Below, in pieces: positions 39,040 through 49,112 of a stretch of DNA of 64,000 bases. Location: NCBI RefSeq assembly GCF_030813435.1, contig NZ_JAUSUG010000003.1, positions 124,001 to 188,000 on the forward strand, written 5' to 3'. The stretch is from Evansella vedderi. GTDB lineage: Bacteria; Bacillota; Bacilli; Bacillales; Salisediminibacteriaceae. Numbering within the stretch: the first letter of the stretch is position 1; the number at the start of each line of letters is the position of its first letter. Under the pieces are notes generated by a model. The model had not been told where the DNA came from, made no database searches, and saw nothing but the letters and a program-made list of their open reading frames with translations. The translations under genes were made by a program, and so were the position numbers.

Positions 39040-40155
39040 TCAGCTCCTTAGTATCCTATCTATCACTGTCTCTTTCGAAGCTTCTAAAATATCATCAGGT
39101 ACATTTTGCCCTGTTGTAATGTAGGAGGCCCCAATTTTATAATCGCCATGGATATTAATCATTGCACCGTATGTGTCTGTCTCATCAGCTTTTGTATAAA
39201 TGACTTTATTAATTTTTACCTTTTGAAATTGATCCATAATGTTTTTCATATCCCGATATTTTGATGTTAATGATAAAACAAGATGCGTTTCCATCTCATC
39301 ATCAAAATCAATTACTTCCCTTAATTGCTCCACATATAATGGATTTCTGAAATTCCTCCCAGCAGAATCCACTAATATAAAATCAAAATTTTTTAACCGT
39401 TCCTTTGCCAGTTTAAAATCATCAATTGAATAAGCAACCTCTATAGGAACATTTAGTATCTTAGCGTATGTTTTAAGCTGCTCAATCGCCGCAATACGGT
39501 AAGTATCTGTTGTAATAAAAGCTATCTTTTTTTGATGTAAGATTGCTGCTCTTGAAGCAATCTTAGCAAGAGTAGTCGTTTTCCCTACCCCTGTGGGACC
39601 CACAACATTTAAATAACGTTTCTTAAAAAGGAAAGGACCATATTCCACATCATTTAAATAGTCAGCTACCGCTTCCTTTAACCACAGTAGAAGTTGTTCT
39701 TCCCTTTCTTCTTCCCCATTTTCCGAATACCAACGCTTTAGTAATTGTTTCATAATTTGGAGACGGTGAACTTCCTTCACTTCCTCTTCAAGAAGACGCT
39801 GATTTATATTTTGTAAATAGCCAGGATAAGCTGGATCCAAGGTTAATGTTTTCTCCTGTTGTTGTTCATTTATTCCTTTTACTAGCCGTTTTAATTCTGC
39901 AATTTCCATGGCAATTTTATCTCTTCTCTGCCTTTCATGCTTGATTGGAGATCTCGTCGGCATCCTTTCTGTTTTTTGAGGCTTTACTGGATCAACAGCC
40001 GCTATTACTTCCATATTCTTTTTTGTAAAAAAGCCTAGGAAACCGCCAGTGTAGACTTCTTTTGAGTTTAATATAACGGCATCATTTCCTAGTTCGGCTC
40101 GTACTTTCGTCATTGCTTCTGGCATATTTCTTGCGATAATCTTTTTTACCTTCAT
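39040..40155 (-). CDS. flhF: SRP-like GTPase FlhF
   Basis: 371 residues. It has a basic N-terminal B domain, then NG domains with P-loop [15 protein letters not shown] (about 185-199), FITTDTYRIAAIEQLK, DSAGR and TKADETD. It helps place new flagellar basal bodies and dimerises with GTP; FlhG stimulates it. It overlaps flhA by 4 nt. Confidence 0.96.
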   Translation of the reverse strand: MKVKKIIARNMPEAMTKVRAELGNDAVILNSKEVYTGGFLGFFTKKNMEVIAAVDPVKPQKTERMPTRSPIKHERQRRDKIAMEIAELKRLVKGINEQQQEKTLTLDPAYPGYLQNINQRLLEEEVKEVHRLQIMKQLLKRWYSENGEEEREEQLLLWLKEAVADYLNDVEYGPFLFKKRYLNVVGPTGVGKTTTLAKIASRAAILHQKKIAFITTDTYRIAAIEQLKTYAKILNVPIEVAYSIDDFKLAKERLKNFDFILVDSAGRNFRNPLYVEQLREVIDFDDEMETHLVLSLTSKYRDMKNIMDQFQKVKINKVIYTKADETDTYGAMINIHGDYKIGASYITTGQNVPDDILEASKETVIDRILRS

Positions 40156-42200
40156 GGTCCATTCACCACTCCAACGCTTTGTACTTCAATATAAGGCTCC
40201 AATTCATTGTAAGATAGTACAGGTACTTGTGGGACAGTTCTCTCTAATAAATGACGGAAATACATCCTTATTGCTGGAGAACATAAAATGACTGGCATAT
40301 GTCCTGTTTCTTGAATTCTTTCAATCTCCATTAGTGTAGATTCTACAATTGACTGCATGGAGTTAGGGTCTAAATTTAAGAAGCTGCCATGCTCCGTTTG
40401 CTGTACTGCATCAGCAATCATTTTCTCAACTGCTCCGCTTACTGTGATAACATACATAGCCTCTCCCTCTACTGTATATTGCTTTGACAATTGACGTGAA
40501 AGGGATTGTCGAACATATTCTGTTAATAAATCCGTATCCTTTGTCATCTGTCCATAATCTGCTAAAGTCTCGAAGATAACAGGCAAATTTTTAATGGATA
40601 CTTTTTCTCTCAATAGTTTACTAAGAACCTTTTGAATATCACCTGTTGTCAGCGGATTTGGTGTTACATCCTCCACTAACGTCGGGTAAGTCTCATTTAA
40701 ATGATCAATTAACTGTTTCGTTTCTTGTCTTCCTATTAATTCATGGGCGTGACGTTTTATGACTTCCGTTAAGTGAGTAGACACAACGGAAGGAGGGTCT
40801 ACAACTGTATAACCGGAAAGTTCAGCCTGCTCCTTATATTCCTCTGAAATCCAAATAGCAGGGAGGCCGAAGGCAGGTTCTATCGTTTCAATCCCAATTA
40901 TATTTTCATCATCCACCCCAGGGCTCATTGCCATAAAATGATCCAACAATAGCTCACCCTTAGCTACCTCATTACCTTTTATTTTTATGGAGTATTCATT
41001 CGGCTGCAGCTGAATATTATCCCTAATTCGAATAACAGGGACAATCATTCCCATCTCAATAGCCAGCTGCCTTCTAATCATCACAACCCGATCCAATAGG
41101 TCTCCCCCTTGATTTGCGTCTGCTAATGGTATCAAACCATATCCAAACTCAAATTCAATAGGGTCAACCTGAAGTAGGTTGACAACACTTTCTGGAGATT
41201 TCATATCTTCTTCTTGTTCTTCTAACTCCCCATCCGGTTCCTCTAATATCTGAGTATTCTTCTCATTTCGATCTAATAGAAAACCACCTACTCCCAAAAA
41301 GATCGCAACAGTTGTTGTAACAAACTGATCAATTGGTGTCATAAACCCTAATAATGCTATCGTTCCACCGGCTACATACAACATTTTAGGATAGGCAAAC
41401 AATTGCTTTGTAACGTCATGTCCAAGGTTCCCCTCTGATGCAGCACGAGTTACTACAATCCCTGTAGCGGTTGAAATTAATAGAGCTGGTATTTGACTCA
41501 CTAATCCGTCACCAACGGTAAGTAGTGTGTATTTATTGGCTGCTGCAGCAAGAGGTAATCCCTCCTGCACCATACCAATAACTAATCCGAAGATAATATT
41601 TATTAAGACAATGACAATCCCTGCAATAGCATCCCCTTTTACGAATTTACTGGCACCGTCCATGGATCCATAGAAATCAGCCTCTTGTTCAATCTTTTTG
41701 CGCCGTTCCCTTGCTTCCGAATCAGAAATCATGCCAGCATTTAAATCCGCATCGATACTCATTTGTTTCCCTGGCATGGCATCTAATGTAAATCTAGCCC
41801 CGACCTCTGAAACTCGCTCAGCCCCTTTCGTTATAACCACAAATTGGATTACAACGAGGATAATGAATACGACAAAACCTACTAAAGCATTTCCACCCAC
41901 TACAAAATTACCAAATGTATCAATAACATTTCCTGCATCCCCTTGATTACCTAGGATTGCCCTTGTAGTAGAAACATTTAAGCCTAAACGAAACAGAGTT
42001 ACTAATAATAATAGAGTAGGAAATATGGAGAACTGTAATGGTTCTCTCGTATTCATGGAAACTAAAATGATAAGTAAGGCAATAGAGATATTTACAATTA
42101 TCAAAAAGTCGATCATTCCTGTTGGAAGGGGAATAATCAGCATAACTACTATAAGAATTACCCCTAATAAAATACTAAAATCTCTCGTTGCCATTTGCAC
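40152..42200 (-). CDS. flhA: Flagellar export gate protein FlhA
   Basis: 682 residues. Eight predicted membrane helices span about 1-320, including the FHIPEP region with LDAMPGKQMSIDADLNAG split by cytoplasmic loops. The large cytoplasmic domain (about 345-682) docks chaperone-substrate complexes. It forms the nonameric gate of the flagellar type III secretion system. It is between flhB and flhF. Confidence 0.97.
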   Translation of the reverse strand: MQMATRDFSILLGVILIVVMLIIPLPTGMIDFLIIVNISIALLIILVSMNTREPLQFSIFPTLLLLVTLFRLGLNVSTTRAILGNQGDAGNVIDTFGNFVVGGNALVGFVVFIILVVIQFVVITKGAERVSEVGARFTLDAMPGKQMSIDADLNAGMISDSEARERRKKIEQEADFYGSMDGASKFVKGDAIAGIVIVLINIIFGLVIGMVQEGLPLAAAANKYTLLTVGDGLVSQIPALLISTATGIVVTRAASEGNLGHDVTKQLFAYPKMLYVAGGTIALLGFMTPIDQFVTTTVAIFLGVGGFLLDRNEKNTQILEEPDGELEEQEEDMKSPESVVNLLQVDPIEFEFGYGLIPLADANQGGDLLDRVVMIRRQLAIEMGMIVPVIRIRDNIQLQPNEYSIKIKGNEVAKGELLLDHFMAMSPGVDDENIIGIETIEPAFGLPAIWISEEYKEQAELSGYTVVDPPSVVSTHLTEVIKRHAHELIGRQETKQLIDHLNETYPTLVEDVTPNPLTTGDIQKVLSKLLREKVSIKNLPVIFETLADYGQMTKDTDLLTEYVRQSLSRQLSKQYTVEGEAMYVITVSGAVEKMIADAVQQTEHGSFLNLDPNSMQSIVESTLMEIERIQETGHMPVILCSPAIRMYFRHLLERTVPQVPVLSYNELEPYIEVQSVGVVNGP

Positions 42201-42247
42201 TTCTCTCCTTAATGCGATACTACCAATAGGTGGTGATTTAACGTGTT

Positions 42248-43327
42248 TTACATTTTGTTTTGTATTCTATATACATAAGCCAATACTTCTGCTACAGCTT
42301 TAAATAGATCCTCTGGAACTTGATCCCCTATCTCTGCTTGAGCATAAAGTGCCCTTGCTAGAGGTCTGTTTTCAACTGTTATCACATCGTTGTTCTTTGC
42401 TACATTAATGACCTTTAATGCAATAAAATCTACTCCCTTTGCAATAACTACCGGTGCATCCATTTGCTGATCATCATACTTTAATGCAACTGCATAATGT
42501 GTGGGGTTTGTTATAACTACATCTGCTTTTGGTACTTCTGCCATCATTCTGCTCATAGCCATTTGCCGCTGCTTTTCCTTCACCTTAGATTTAATTAAGG
42601 GATCGCCTTCTGTTTTTTTGTATTCATCCTTTAAGTCTTGTTTTGACATTCGGATGTTTTTCTCGTGATCATACTTTTGATACATATAATCAAATACAGA
42701 AAGAAAGATAAGAAGAAAAGCCACTGCTAATCCCATAATAACCGTTAAATTCCCAACAAATAGAGCCCCTTCCCTTACTGAATAGAGGGATAGGATAAGT
42801 ATTTCCTCTAAATAAATCCAAATAATTGTAAAGGTCACTAATCCAACTAGGGAAATTTTAAGCATAGATTTAAGAAACTCCACTAGTGCACGTATGGAAA
42901 AAATTCGCTTTGCTCCTTGAATAGGATCAATCTTACTTAATTTCATCTTGATTGCTTCTGGAGCGAACAAAACACCAACTTGCAAATAGTTACTAAAAAT
43001 ACCGGCTATCATGGCAATAAACATTACCGGTCCCACTACTAGAGCTGCCTGAAGACTGTAATCTATAAACATGGATTGTACGTTATTGGCAGTTAAATCG
43101 ATTAATAAATAATCTTGAAAGGTATATCTTGTAATGGAAATTAACTGCTCTACTACAAATCTTCCAAGGAATAAAAAGGATAGGAAAACGAATAACAATA
43201 TAAAGGCAGTATTCACATCGTTACTCTTGGCCACCTGACCCTTTTTTCTTGTTTCCTGACGCTTTTTTGGGGTGGCTTTTTCTGTTTTCTCTTGAGCAAA
43301 AAATTGTAAATCAAGGGAAAGATACAC
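42248..43327 (-). CDS. flhB: Flagellar export switch protein FlhB
   Basis: 359 residues. It has four membrane helices in the N-terminal half and a cytoplasmic domain with the autocleavage motif NPTH at about 274-277, followed by YAVALKY. Cleavage switches export from hook to filament substrates together with FliK. The start is GTG at 43327, sharing one base with the fliR stop, with GGAGGGG upstream inside fliR. Confidence 0.96.
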   Translation of the reverse strand: MYLSLDLQFFAQEKTEKATPKKRQETRKKGQVAKSNDVNTAFILLFVFLSFLFLGRFVVEQLISITRYTFQDYLLIDLTANNVQSMFIDYSLQAALVVGPVMFIAMIAGIFSNYLQVGVLFAPEAIKMKLSKIDPIQGAKRIFSIRALVEFLKSMLKISLVGLVTFTIIWIYLEEILILSLYSVREGALFVGNLTVIMGLAVAFLLIFLSVFDYMYQKYDHEKNIRMSKQDLKDEYKKTEGDPLIKSKVKEKQRQMAMSRMMAEVPKADVVITNPTHYAVALKYDDQQMDAPVVIAKGVDFIALKVINVAKNNDVITVENRPLARALYAQAEIGDQVPEDLFKAVAEVLAYVYRIQNKM

Positions 43328-44106
43328 TAAGAAACCCCTCCATATAATTGCATGAGCGTCCTCATTGTTAGCGTCATTGTCTCAATTAATTGCTGAACAA
43401 TAACAAAAAATGGGGCCATCACTAGAAACAACATAATAAAACCTGCAATAATTTTAAGGGGCAGCCCCACTACAAAAACATTAATCTGAGGAACAGTCCT
43501 AGAAACCATCCCTAATGCAACATCGATCAGAAATAACGAGCCTACGATAGGCATGGACATTTGAAAGGCAATAAGAAACATAGTTGTAAAGGCTGTTACA
43601 ACATGCTCCAGTACAGCTTCACTCCCTAAAGGCAGATACAATTGCTCTAACGGTATAAACTGATAGCTGTAATATACACCATCTAACAATAGATGATGGG
43701 CATCGGTAGCAAGCAAAAACAACAGAGCGAAGGTATATAAATACCCCCCAGTTAAAGGAGTTTGCGCACCAGTTTGCGGGTCAATAACATTGGCAATCAT
43801 AAAGCCCATTTTATAATCAATAAAGCCTCCAGCAACCTGGATTGCATATAAAAGAATCATGGCGATAAAGCCAACGGTAAGCCCCACTAATGCCTCTTTG
43901 ATAATTAATAAATAAAAAACATAATCTATGCTTAAAAGGGGCCAGTCCCCTGTAAAAAACATAATCCAGCTTATAAACACGGAAATACCGATTTTTATTG
44001 ATGCTGGTATATTTTGATAAGAAAAGAACGGCATTGTAATCATGAATGCAGAAATACGGACTAAAATTAATAGAAATGCAGGAAACCACTCTAATATTTC
44101 AATCAT
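43327..44106 (-). CDS. fliR: Flagellar export protein FliR
   Basis: 259 residues with six hydrophobic segments, including the RISAFMITMPFFSYQNIPASIKIG stretch in the first third. It is part of the FliPQR export channel. It is 6 nt after fliQ and coupled to flhB. Confidence 0.96.
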   Translation of the reverse strand: MIEILEWFPAFLLILVRISAFMITMPFFSYQNIPASIKIGISVFISWIMFFTGDWPLLSIDYVFYLLIIKEALVGLTVGFIAMILLYAIQVAGGFIDYKMGFMIANVIDPQTGAQTPLTGGYLYTFALLFLLATDAHHLLLDGVYYSYQFIPLEQLYLPLGSEAVLEHVVTAFTTMFLIAFQMSMPIVGSLFLIDVALGMVSRTVPQINVFVVGLPLKIIAGFIMLFLVMAPFFVIVQQLIETMTLTMRTLMQLYGGVS

Positions 44107-44112
44107 TCTTTC

Positions 44113-44385
44113 TTACCCTATAAATTGATGAAGATTGCTAAATATTTGCTCTGCAAAGGCTAAGGCAACGGAAAGCATCCAAGGTCCAAATATAATCAAG
44201 GCAATAAGCACTCCAACAATCTTAGGTATGAATGCTAGTGTCTGTTCTTGAATTTGCGTTGTGGCTTGAAAAATACTTACAATCAGCCCTAGGCCTAATG
44301 CTGTTATTAAAAGTGGTGCAGCTATCATGATTACAGTAAATACGCCTCTTTCTGCTAACGATATTACCATTTCGGAACTCATCAT
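44113..44385 (-). CDS. fliQ: Flagellar export protein FliQ
   Basis: 90 residues, two membrane helices. The APLLITALGLGLIVSIFQATTQIQEQTL motif (in two parts) is diagnostic of FliQ. It forms the channel with FliP and FliR. It follows fliP by 10 nt. Confidence 0.96.
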   Translation of the reverse strand: MMSSEMVISLAERGVFTVIMIAAPLLITALGLGLIVSIFQATTQIQEQTLAFIPKIVGVLIALIIFGPWMLSVALAFAEQIFSNLHQFIG

Positions 44386-44395
44386 TTATCACCCT

Positions 44396-45064
44396 CTAAA
44401 AACTAAGTAGCAACGATCGGACAACTAAGTGCCATCCATCAACCATAACAAATAGTAAAATCTTAAATGGCAGGGCAATCATGACAGGTGGAAGCATCAT
44501 CATTCCCATAGACATTAAAATACTTGCAACTACCATATCTATTACTAGAAACGGTACAAAGATCATAAAGCCTATTTGAAAGGCTGTTTTCAATTCACTA
44601 ATGGCAAAGGCGGGAATAAGGGCGGTTAGTGGTATATCATCCAACGTTTCAGGTCTAGGTAAACCTGCATAGCCCATAAATAAAGCTAAATCCTTCTCCC
44701 GTGTATGACGGGCCATAAATTCTTTCATGGGTATTGCTGCTGCTTCAAAGGCCTCTTCCTGAGTGATTTCTCCTTCAAATAAAGGCTGCAGCGCTTGCTC
44801 ATTAACCTCTGAAAATACTGGTGCCATTACAAAAAATGTAATAAATAGGGCGAGACCTATTAAAACTTGGTTAGGTGGCATTTGCTGCGTTGCCAGCCCT
44901 GAACGGACAAAGGACAATACAACAATAATTCGGGTAAAACAAGTAGTTAGGATAAGAATACTTGGTGCCAAAGCCAGGACTGTTAATAAAAGTAACAGTT
45001 GAATCGTAGCAGTTAAATTCTCCGGCTCTTCACTAAATATGTCCAATGCTGGTATTTCAATCAT
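44396..45064 (-). CDS. fliP: Flagellar export protein FliP
   Basis: 222 residues. The sequence has TCFTRIIVVLSFVRSGLATQQMPPNQVL in pieces and the C-terminal membrane segments with PPVMIALPFKILLFVMVDGW. It is the core ring protein of the export gate and needs FliO for assembly. It has little signal peptide character, as usual in Bacillus. It begins right after fliO. Confidence 0.96.
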   Translation of the reverse strand: MIEIPALDIFSEEPENLTATIQLLLLLTVLALAPSILILTTCFTRIIVVLSFVRSGLATQQMPPNQVLIGLALFITFFVMAPVFSEVNEQALQPLFEGEITQEEAFEAAAIPMKEFMARHTREKDLALFMGYAGLPRPETLDDIPLTALIPAFAISELKTAFQIGFMIFVPFLVIDMVVASILMSMGMMMLPPVMIALPFKILLFVMVDGWHLVVRSLLLSF

Positions 45065-45754
45065 TTATTCCTTCCCCTTCAATGCAGAATGAACTTTTTG
45101 TTGAGATTCCTTGACGTCTTTCAATTCTTTATGGAGGAGATGCTGAAACGAACGATTATCCTCATGTGAAGCAGAATTAGAAGCTTTTTCTTTCCACCAA
45201 TTAATTACTTTACTCACAGGCTGGTCAACGAATTCTGATGGACGATGCTCTTCCAAAATCCTTTCCACTTCTACAGGGTCATCAATTTCTTTAATCAGTT
45301 GAATGGAATCCCCCACACCAACTACAAATAATTTCTTCCCTACTCGGACGATTTGTACCGAACGGTTGGAACCAAGGGGTACACCACCAATACTTTCAAT
45401 GGTGGAATTACTCCGGAAGGAACGACTTTTACTATTGATAAACTTTAGAAGTCCATATATTAAAAAGAGAATAAATGCCAAAGCTAAAAACATTTGAAAC
45501 AAAAGCCAGAAAACGTTTTGGTCATTTCCACCAACTACAATACTTGAATCATCTTCATTCGTTGGACTACTAATGATTTCATCCTCGTTATCTTCTATCT
45601 CGCTACTGTTATTAGTAGACTCTCTGAGTAGATTGTCTAGAACGTTGCCATCTCCAGCCTCCCAGTCTTGATCGTCTGCCGATACTAGAAAAGGAGCCTG
45701 TAAAAATAGAAAAATTGTTATTATAATGATTACTTTACGTTGAATATGTCCCAA
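45065..45754 (-). CDS. fliO: Flagellar biosynthesis protein FliO (FliZ in Bacillus)
   Basis: 229 residues: a signal peptide (residues 8-26, cut likely after VSADD region), an acidic extracellular stretch (28-75), one membrane helix (about 82-103), then the cytoplasmic FliO domain (STIESIGGVPLGSNRSVQIVRVGKKLFVVGVG in parts). It assists FliP ring assembly. The start is TTG at 45754 with GGAGTG 9 nt upstream; no better ATG is available. Confidence 0.9.
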   Translation of the reverse strand: MGHIQRKVIIIITIFLFLQAPFLVSADDQDWEAGDGNVLDNLLRESTNNSSEIEDNEDEIISSPTNEDDSSIVVGGNDQNVFWLLFQMFLALAFILFLIYGLLKFINSKSRSFRSNSTIESIGGVPLGSNRSVQIVRVGKKLFVVGVGDSIQLIKEIDDPVEVERILEEHRPSEFVDQPVSKVINWWKEKASNSASHEDNRSFQHLLHKELKDVKESQQKVHSALKGKE

Positions 45755-45769
45755 TGGACGACACTCCTA

Positions 45770-46132
45770 TTAACTGATGGTTTTACTTATTGCCTCAAGC
45801 ACCCGTTCTGCTTGAAATGGTTTAACAATAAAATCCTTTGCACCAGCCTGGATAGCATCGATAACCATCGCTTGCTGCCCCATCGCTGAGCACATAATTA
45901 CTTTAGCATTTGGATCCATCTTTCTAATTTCTTTTAAGGATGTAATTCCATCCATATCAGGCATTGTAATATCCATTGTTACTAAGTCTGGTGAATGTTC
46001 TTTATATAATTCAATTGCTTGAGCACCGTCCCCAGCCTCTGCAACAACCTCATACCCGTTTTTTGTTAAAATATCTTTAATCATCATTCGCATAAATGCT
46101 GCATCATCTACAATTAAGACTTTTGTCGCCAT
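45770..46132 (-). CDS. cheY: Chemotaxis response regulator CheY
   Basis: 120 residues, a stand-alone receiver with D9/D10, phospho-acceptor D54 (TMDITMPDMDG), the switch serine in CSAMG, and the conserved lysine in VKPF. CheY-P binds FliM; in Bacillus it promotes counter-clockwise rotation. It sits next to fliY and fliM, the proteins it binds and that reset it. Confidence 0.97.
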   Translation of the reverse strand: MATKVLIVDDAAFMRMMIKDILTKNGYEVVAEAGDGAQAIELYKEHSPDLVTMDITMPDMDGITSLKEIRKMDPNAKVIMCSAMGQQAMVIDAIQAGAKDFIVKPFQAERVLEAISKTIS

Positions 46133-46165
46133 TTGAAAAAGAGCCTCCTCGTTCGTTCATTATTT

Positions 46166-47341
46166 TTATTTAAGATTTTGGATTCGTTCCCTTTGACTGA
46201 CAATATCTGTTAACCTGACACCAAAGTTTTCATCGATGACAACAACTTCACCTTTTGCAATAAGTCGTTGATTCACTAAAATATCTACCGGTTCACCTGC
46301 AAGTTTGTCCAGTTCAATTATAGAACCTTGTGTCAATTCGAGTATGTCCTTAATAGATCTTTTTGTTCTGCCAAGCTCAACTGTTACATCAAGGGGAATA
46401 TCCAATAGCATATTTAAATTTTTTGCTTCCGTTTCTCCTAATGATGGTGCTTCAAAGTTCGAGAAAGCAACAGGCTGAACTTTAGCTGAACGGTCCAGTT
46501 TTGGAGCTTGTTGTAGTTCCTTACGTTCTGGGCTATATAAGTCCCTCTCCATTCGGTGATTCAGATCATTAGAATGAACTTGCTCTGTATAACCGCCCTC
46601 ACTATGCTTCACTTCTGCAGTGTTAGCCTCTGAGGCAGTCTCTGGAAGTTCATAATCTGGATTCATCAACTGTTCTACCATGTTCTTTGCAAAACTTACA
46701 GTTACAAGCTGCATAAGCTTTGAATCTATTAAATTCCCTACCTTTATATCAAAGGATATTTGTACAAGTACGTCATCTTCGGGAATATCAGCATGATCCG
46801 GATTTTCCTTTAAGTTCAAAAGGTCTATATTTGGCGGAGATATATCTACACGTTTATTAAAAATAGTCGACATGGAAGTGGAGGCAGATCCCATCATCTG
46901 ATTCATTGCTTCCTGTACAGCACTGAGTTCCATTTCTCCTAAGTCTTCTCCTGCATTACTTCCATCATTTCCAAACATTAAATCGGCAATGATGGCAGCA
47001 TCTGTTGTTTTTATAACAAGAAGATTCATCCCTTCAAATCCCGCTGTATAATTTACAGAAACAGCAACATGTGGCTTTGGAAAAATTTCGCTTAATTTAT
47101 TTTTGTGAATAACGGATACATGTGGTGTTGTGATATCTACCTTTTGATTTAACAAAGTAGATAATGCTGTAGCCGCACTTCCAAAGGAGATATTCCCAAT
47201 CTCACCAAGGGCATCTTCCTCTATACCTGATAAATAATTACCTATATCTAAATCCTCAGTCTTATTCTCATCTTCATTGTCGGAAGACATCCCCATCAAC
47301 AGAGCGTTTATTTCTTCTTGAGAAAGCATCTCATCACTCAT
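46166..47341 (-). CDS. fliY: Flagellar motor switch phosphatase FliY
   Basis: 391 residues. The N-terminal LSQEEINALL segment resembles the FliM CheY-binding peptide. A CheC-like phosphatase domain has DALGEIGNISFGSAATALSTLL and the second site ELSAVQEAMNQMMGSAS. A C-terminal FliN-type SpoA domain (about 315-391) follows. It is part of the C-ring and dephosphorylates CheY-P. The ATG at 47339-47341 lies 6 nt after AAGGTG and overlaps the fliM end by 8 nt. Confidence 0.96.
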   Translation of the reverse strand: MSDEMLSQEEINALLMGMSSDNEDENKTEDLDIGNYLSGIEEDALGEIGNISFGSAATALSTLLNQKVDITTPHVSVIHKNKLSEIFPKPHVAVSVNYTAGFEGMNLLVIKTTDAAIIADLMFGNDGSNAGEDLGEMELSAVQEAMNQMMGSASTSMSTIFNKRVDISPPNIDLLNLKENPDHADIPEDDVLVQISFDIKVGNLIDSKLMQLVTVSFAKNMVEQLMNPDYELPETASEANTAEVKHSEGGYTEQVHSNDLNHRMERDLYSPERKELQQAPKLDRSAKVQPVAFSNFEAPSLGETEAKNLNMLLDIPLDVTVELGRTKRSIKDILELTQGSIIELDKLAGEPVDILVNQRLIAKGEVVVIDENFGVRLTDIVSQRERIQNLK

Positions 47342-48329
47342 TGTCTTCACCTTCCTTTTCCATAACTTCCGTAATTTGAACAGCTAAATTACCTTTGAAC
47401 TTTCCTGGTTGGGCTAAATACTTTGGTTGATCTGCCACAAGTACAAGTAATGGATCTTCTATCAATTGATCCAATTCTATAACGTCATTTTCCCTAAGAT
47501 GTAAAAACTCTTGTATTGTAATTTGTGATTTACCAAGTTCTACACTTAGATTTAATGGAGCCTTCTTTAAATTTTTCTCAAGGGCAGGATACTCTCCTGG
47601 TTGGTGATCCTTCTTTTTTTGCTGCATCCATAAATGGATGGACAGCTTTGGTAAGATAGATTCAATAACCACATGGGGTAAACAAATATTAATCATCCCT
47701 GAGGCTTCTCCAATTGTCGTAGACAAAGAAATTACTACTACTGTTTCATTAGGTGAAACCAGTTGTAAAAACTGGGGATTAACTTCAATTTCATCCATCA
47801 TCGGATCTATATCCACAACGGACTCCCACGCCTCTCTCAATGTATCTAGCGTTCTTTGAAAAAGCTGTGTTAATATTTTTGTCTCAATTTCAGTTAAATT
47901 CTCTACTTTATTCAAGGCTTCGCCTTGACCACCCAACATGCGATCCAGCATGGCGTAAGCAATATTTGGATTAACCTCCATTACAAACCTTCCTTCTAGT
48001 GGATAAGGTTCAAAAACATTTAAAATGGTCATTTTTGGGACAGAACGAATGAATTCCTCATATGGGAGTTGATCTACGGAAGCTACAGAAATCTGAACGT
48101 ATGTCCTTAAATGAGCCGAAAGCTGTGTTGTCAAAAGCCTTGCAAAATTTTCATGAATTCTCGTCAGACTTCGAATTTGATCCTTTGAAAAACGGAGGGC
48201 TCTCTTAAAATCATATAGCTTTATCTTTTTCTGTGATTCCTCTTTTTTTAATTCCTCTGCATCCATTTCTCCAGTAGATAATGCAGATAACAGGGCATCA
48301 ATTTCCCCTTGTGAAAGTACATCTGCCAT
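47334..48329 (-). CDS. fliM: Flagellar motor switch protein FliM
   Basis: 331 residues. The N-terminal CheY-P-binding peptide LSQGEIDALLSAL is at residues 5-17, the middle CheC-like domain lacks phosphatase residues, and the C-terminal SpoA domain spans about 255-325. It forms the C-ring with FliG and FliY. It follows fliL after 38 nt. Confidence 0.97.
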   Translation of the reverse strand: MADVLSQGEIDALLSALSTGEMDAEELKKEESQKKIKLYDFKRALRFSKDQIRSLTRIHENFARLLTTQLSAHLRTYVQISVASVDQLPYEEFIRSVPKMTILNVFEPYPLEGRFVMEVNPNIAYAMLDRMLGGQGEALNKVENLTEIETKILTQLFQRTLDTLREAWESVVDIDPMMDEIEVNPQFLQLVSPNETVVVISLSTTIGEASGMINICLPHVVIESILPKLSIHLWMQQKKKDHQPGEYPALEKNLKKAPLNLSVELGKSQITIQEFLHLRENDVIELDQLIEDPLLVLVADQPKYLAQPGKFKGNLAVQITEVMEKEGEDNE

Positions 48330-48367
48330 GGAGCCTCACCTCAATTTCTATTCCTGCGTCATCAATT

Positions 48368-48808
48368 CTATTGCACGATACGTCGATTCATATAAACCCC
48401 TACTACTTCCCCATCTAACATAATTTCATTTACTCTATCTTTCACTCTTTTCTCAAGACTCCTAATTCCCTCGGAACCTCGAAAATCGCTCTCTTTCATA
48501 TCAGACAGTTCTTGAATGATAATATTATTAACCTGAAAATCTCGCTTTTCGAACTCTGTTTTTGCTCTGGTACTATCGAGCTGAATAACAAATTGCGTTC
48601 GAATAACATGATTAGATAATAAATTTGTGGTTATTTCTTCCGTTTCAACAGAAGTTCTTAGAATTTCATCTATAGTAGGTTCACCATGAGCAACTGATTC
48701 TTGAAAAACTTGTGTATAAAGAACTAATGTTAGTGCGCCTATTAACGTAAGGGTGATTAAAATGACGAGCATAATATTTACTAGTCTGTTATTAAACAAT
48801 TTCCTCAC
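48368..48808 (-). CDS. fliL: Flagellar basal body-associated protein FliL
   Basis: 146 residues: one membrane helix (residues 12-31) followed by the extracytoplasmic FliL domain, with the C-terminal motif VKDRVNEIMLDGEVVGVYMNR typical of the family. It associates with the stator and affects torque. It overlaps swrD by 4 nt. Confidence 0.93.
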   Translation of the reverse strand: MRKLFNNRLVNIMLVILITLTLIGALTLVLYTQVFQESVAHGEPTIDEILRTSVETEEITTNLLSNHVIRTQFVIQLDSTRAKTEFEKRDFQVNNIIIQELSDMKESDFRGSEGIRSLEKRVKDRVNEIMLDGEVVGVYMNRRIVQ

Positions 48809-49026
48809 CCTTTCTCTTTGTTTTCTGGTAGCGTTTGAATTGATAATAGTCCAATACGTTTATAAAAATTTTCCACTTTACGAATAATAACTTGTTCTGA
48901 TTCCTTTACCACAATTTTTTTCCCACTTGTTAAGGTTATAGTAGTATCAGGAAGTTCTTCCATTTGTTCAATCAGAAGAGCATTTAGTGTAAATTGCTGA
49001 TTATTTAACCTTGTTAGCTGTATCAT
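48805..49026 (-). CDS. swrD: FlbD family flagellar protein (SwrD)
   Basis: 73 residues. It has the FlbD signature: MIQLTRLNNQQFTLNALLIEQME in parts, DTTITLTSGKKIVVKES. SwrD in B. subtilis raises flagellar torque for swarming. It is located between flgE and fliL; the preceding gap (49027-49112) holds a hairpin. Confidence 0.92.
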   Translation of the reverse strand: MIQLTRLNNQQFTLNALLIEQMEELPDTTITLTSGKKIVVKESEQVIIRKVENFYKRIGLLSIQTLPENKEKG

Positions 49027-49074
49027 TTTTTCCGGCTACTTATAGACAGCCTTATCCCCCCTTAGCAAAAGGTG

Positions 49075-49107
49075 GGTGCCTAGCGCTGCTAAAAAACGCT
49101 AAGCCCC
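49075..49107 (-). other. Hairpin between flgE and swrD
   Basis: GCTTAGCG pairs with CGCTAGGC (one wobble) on the minus strand around a loop containing TTTTTTAGCAG. No T-run follows the stem, so full termination is unlikely; it may mark mRNA processing or partial attenuation after flgE. Confidence 0.35.
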
Positions 49108-49112
49108 TCCTA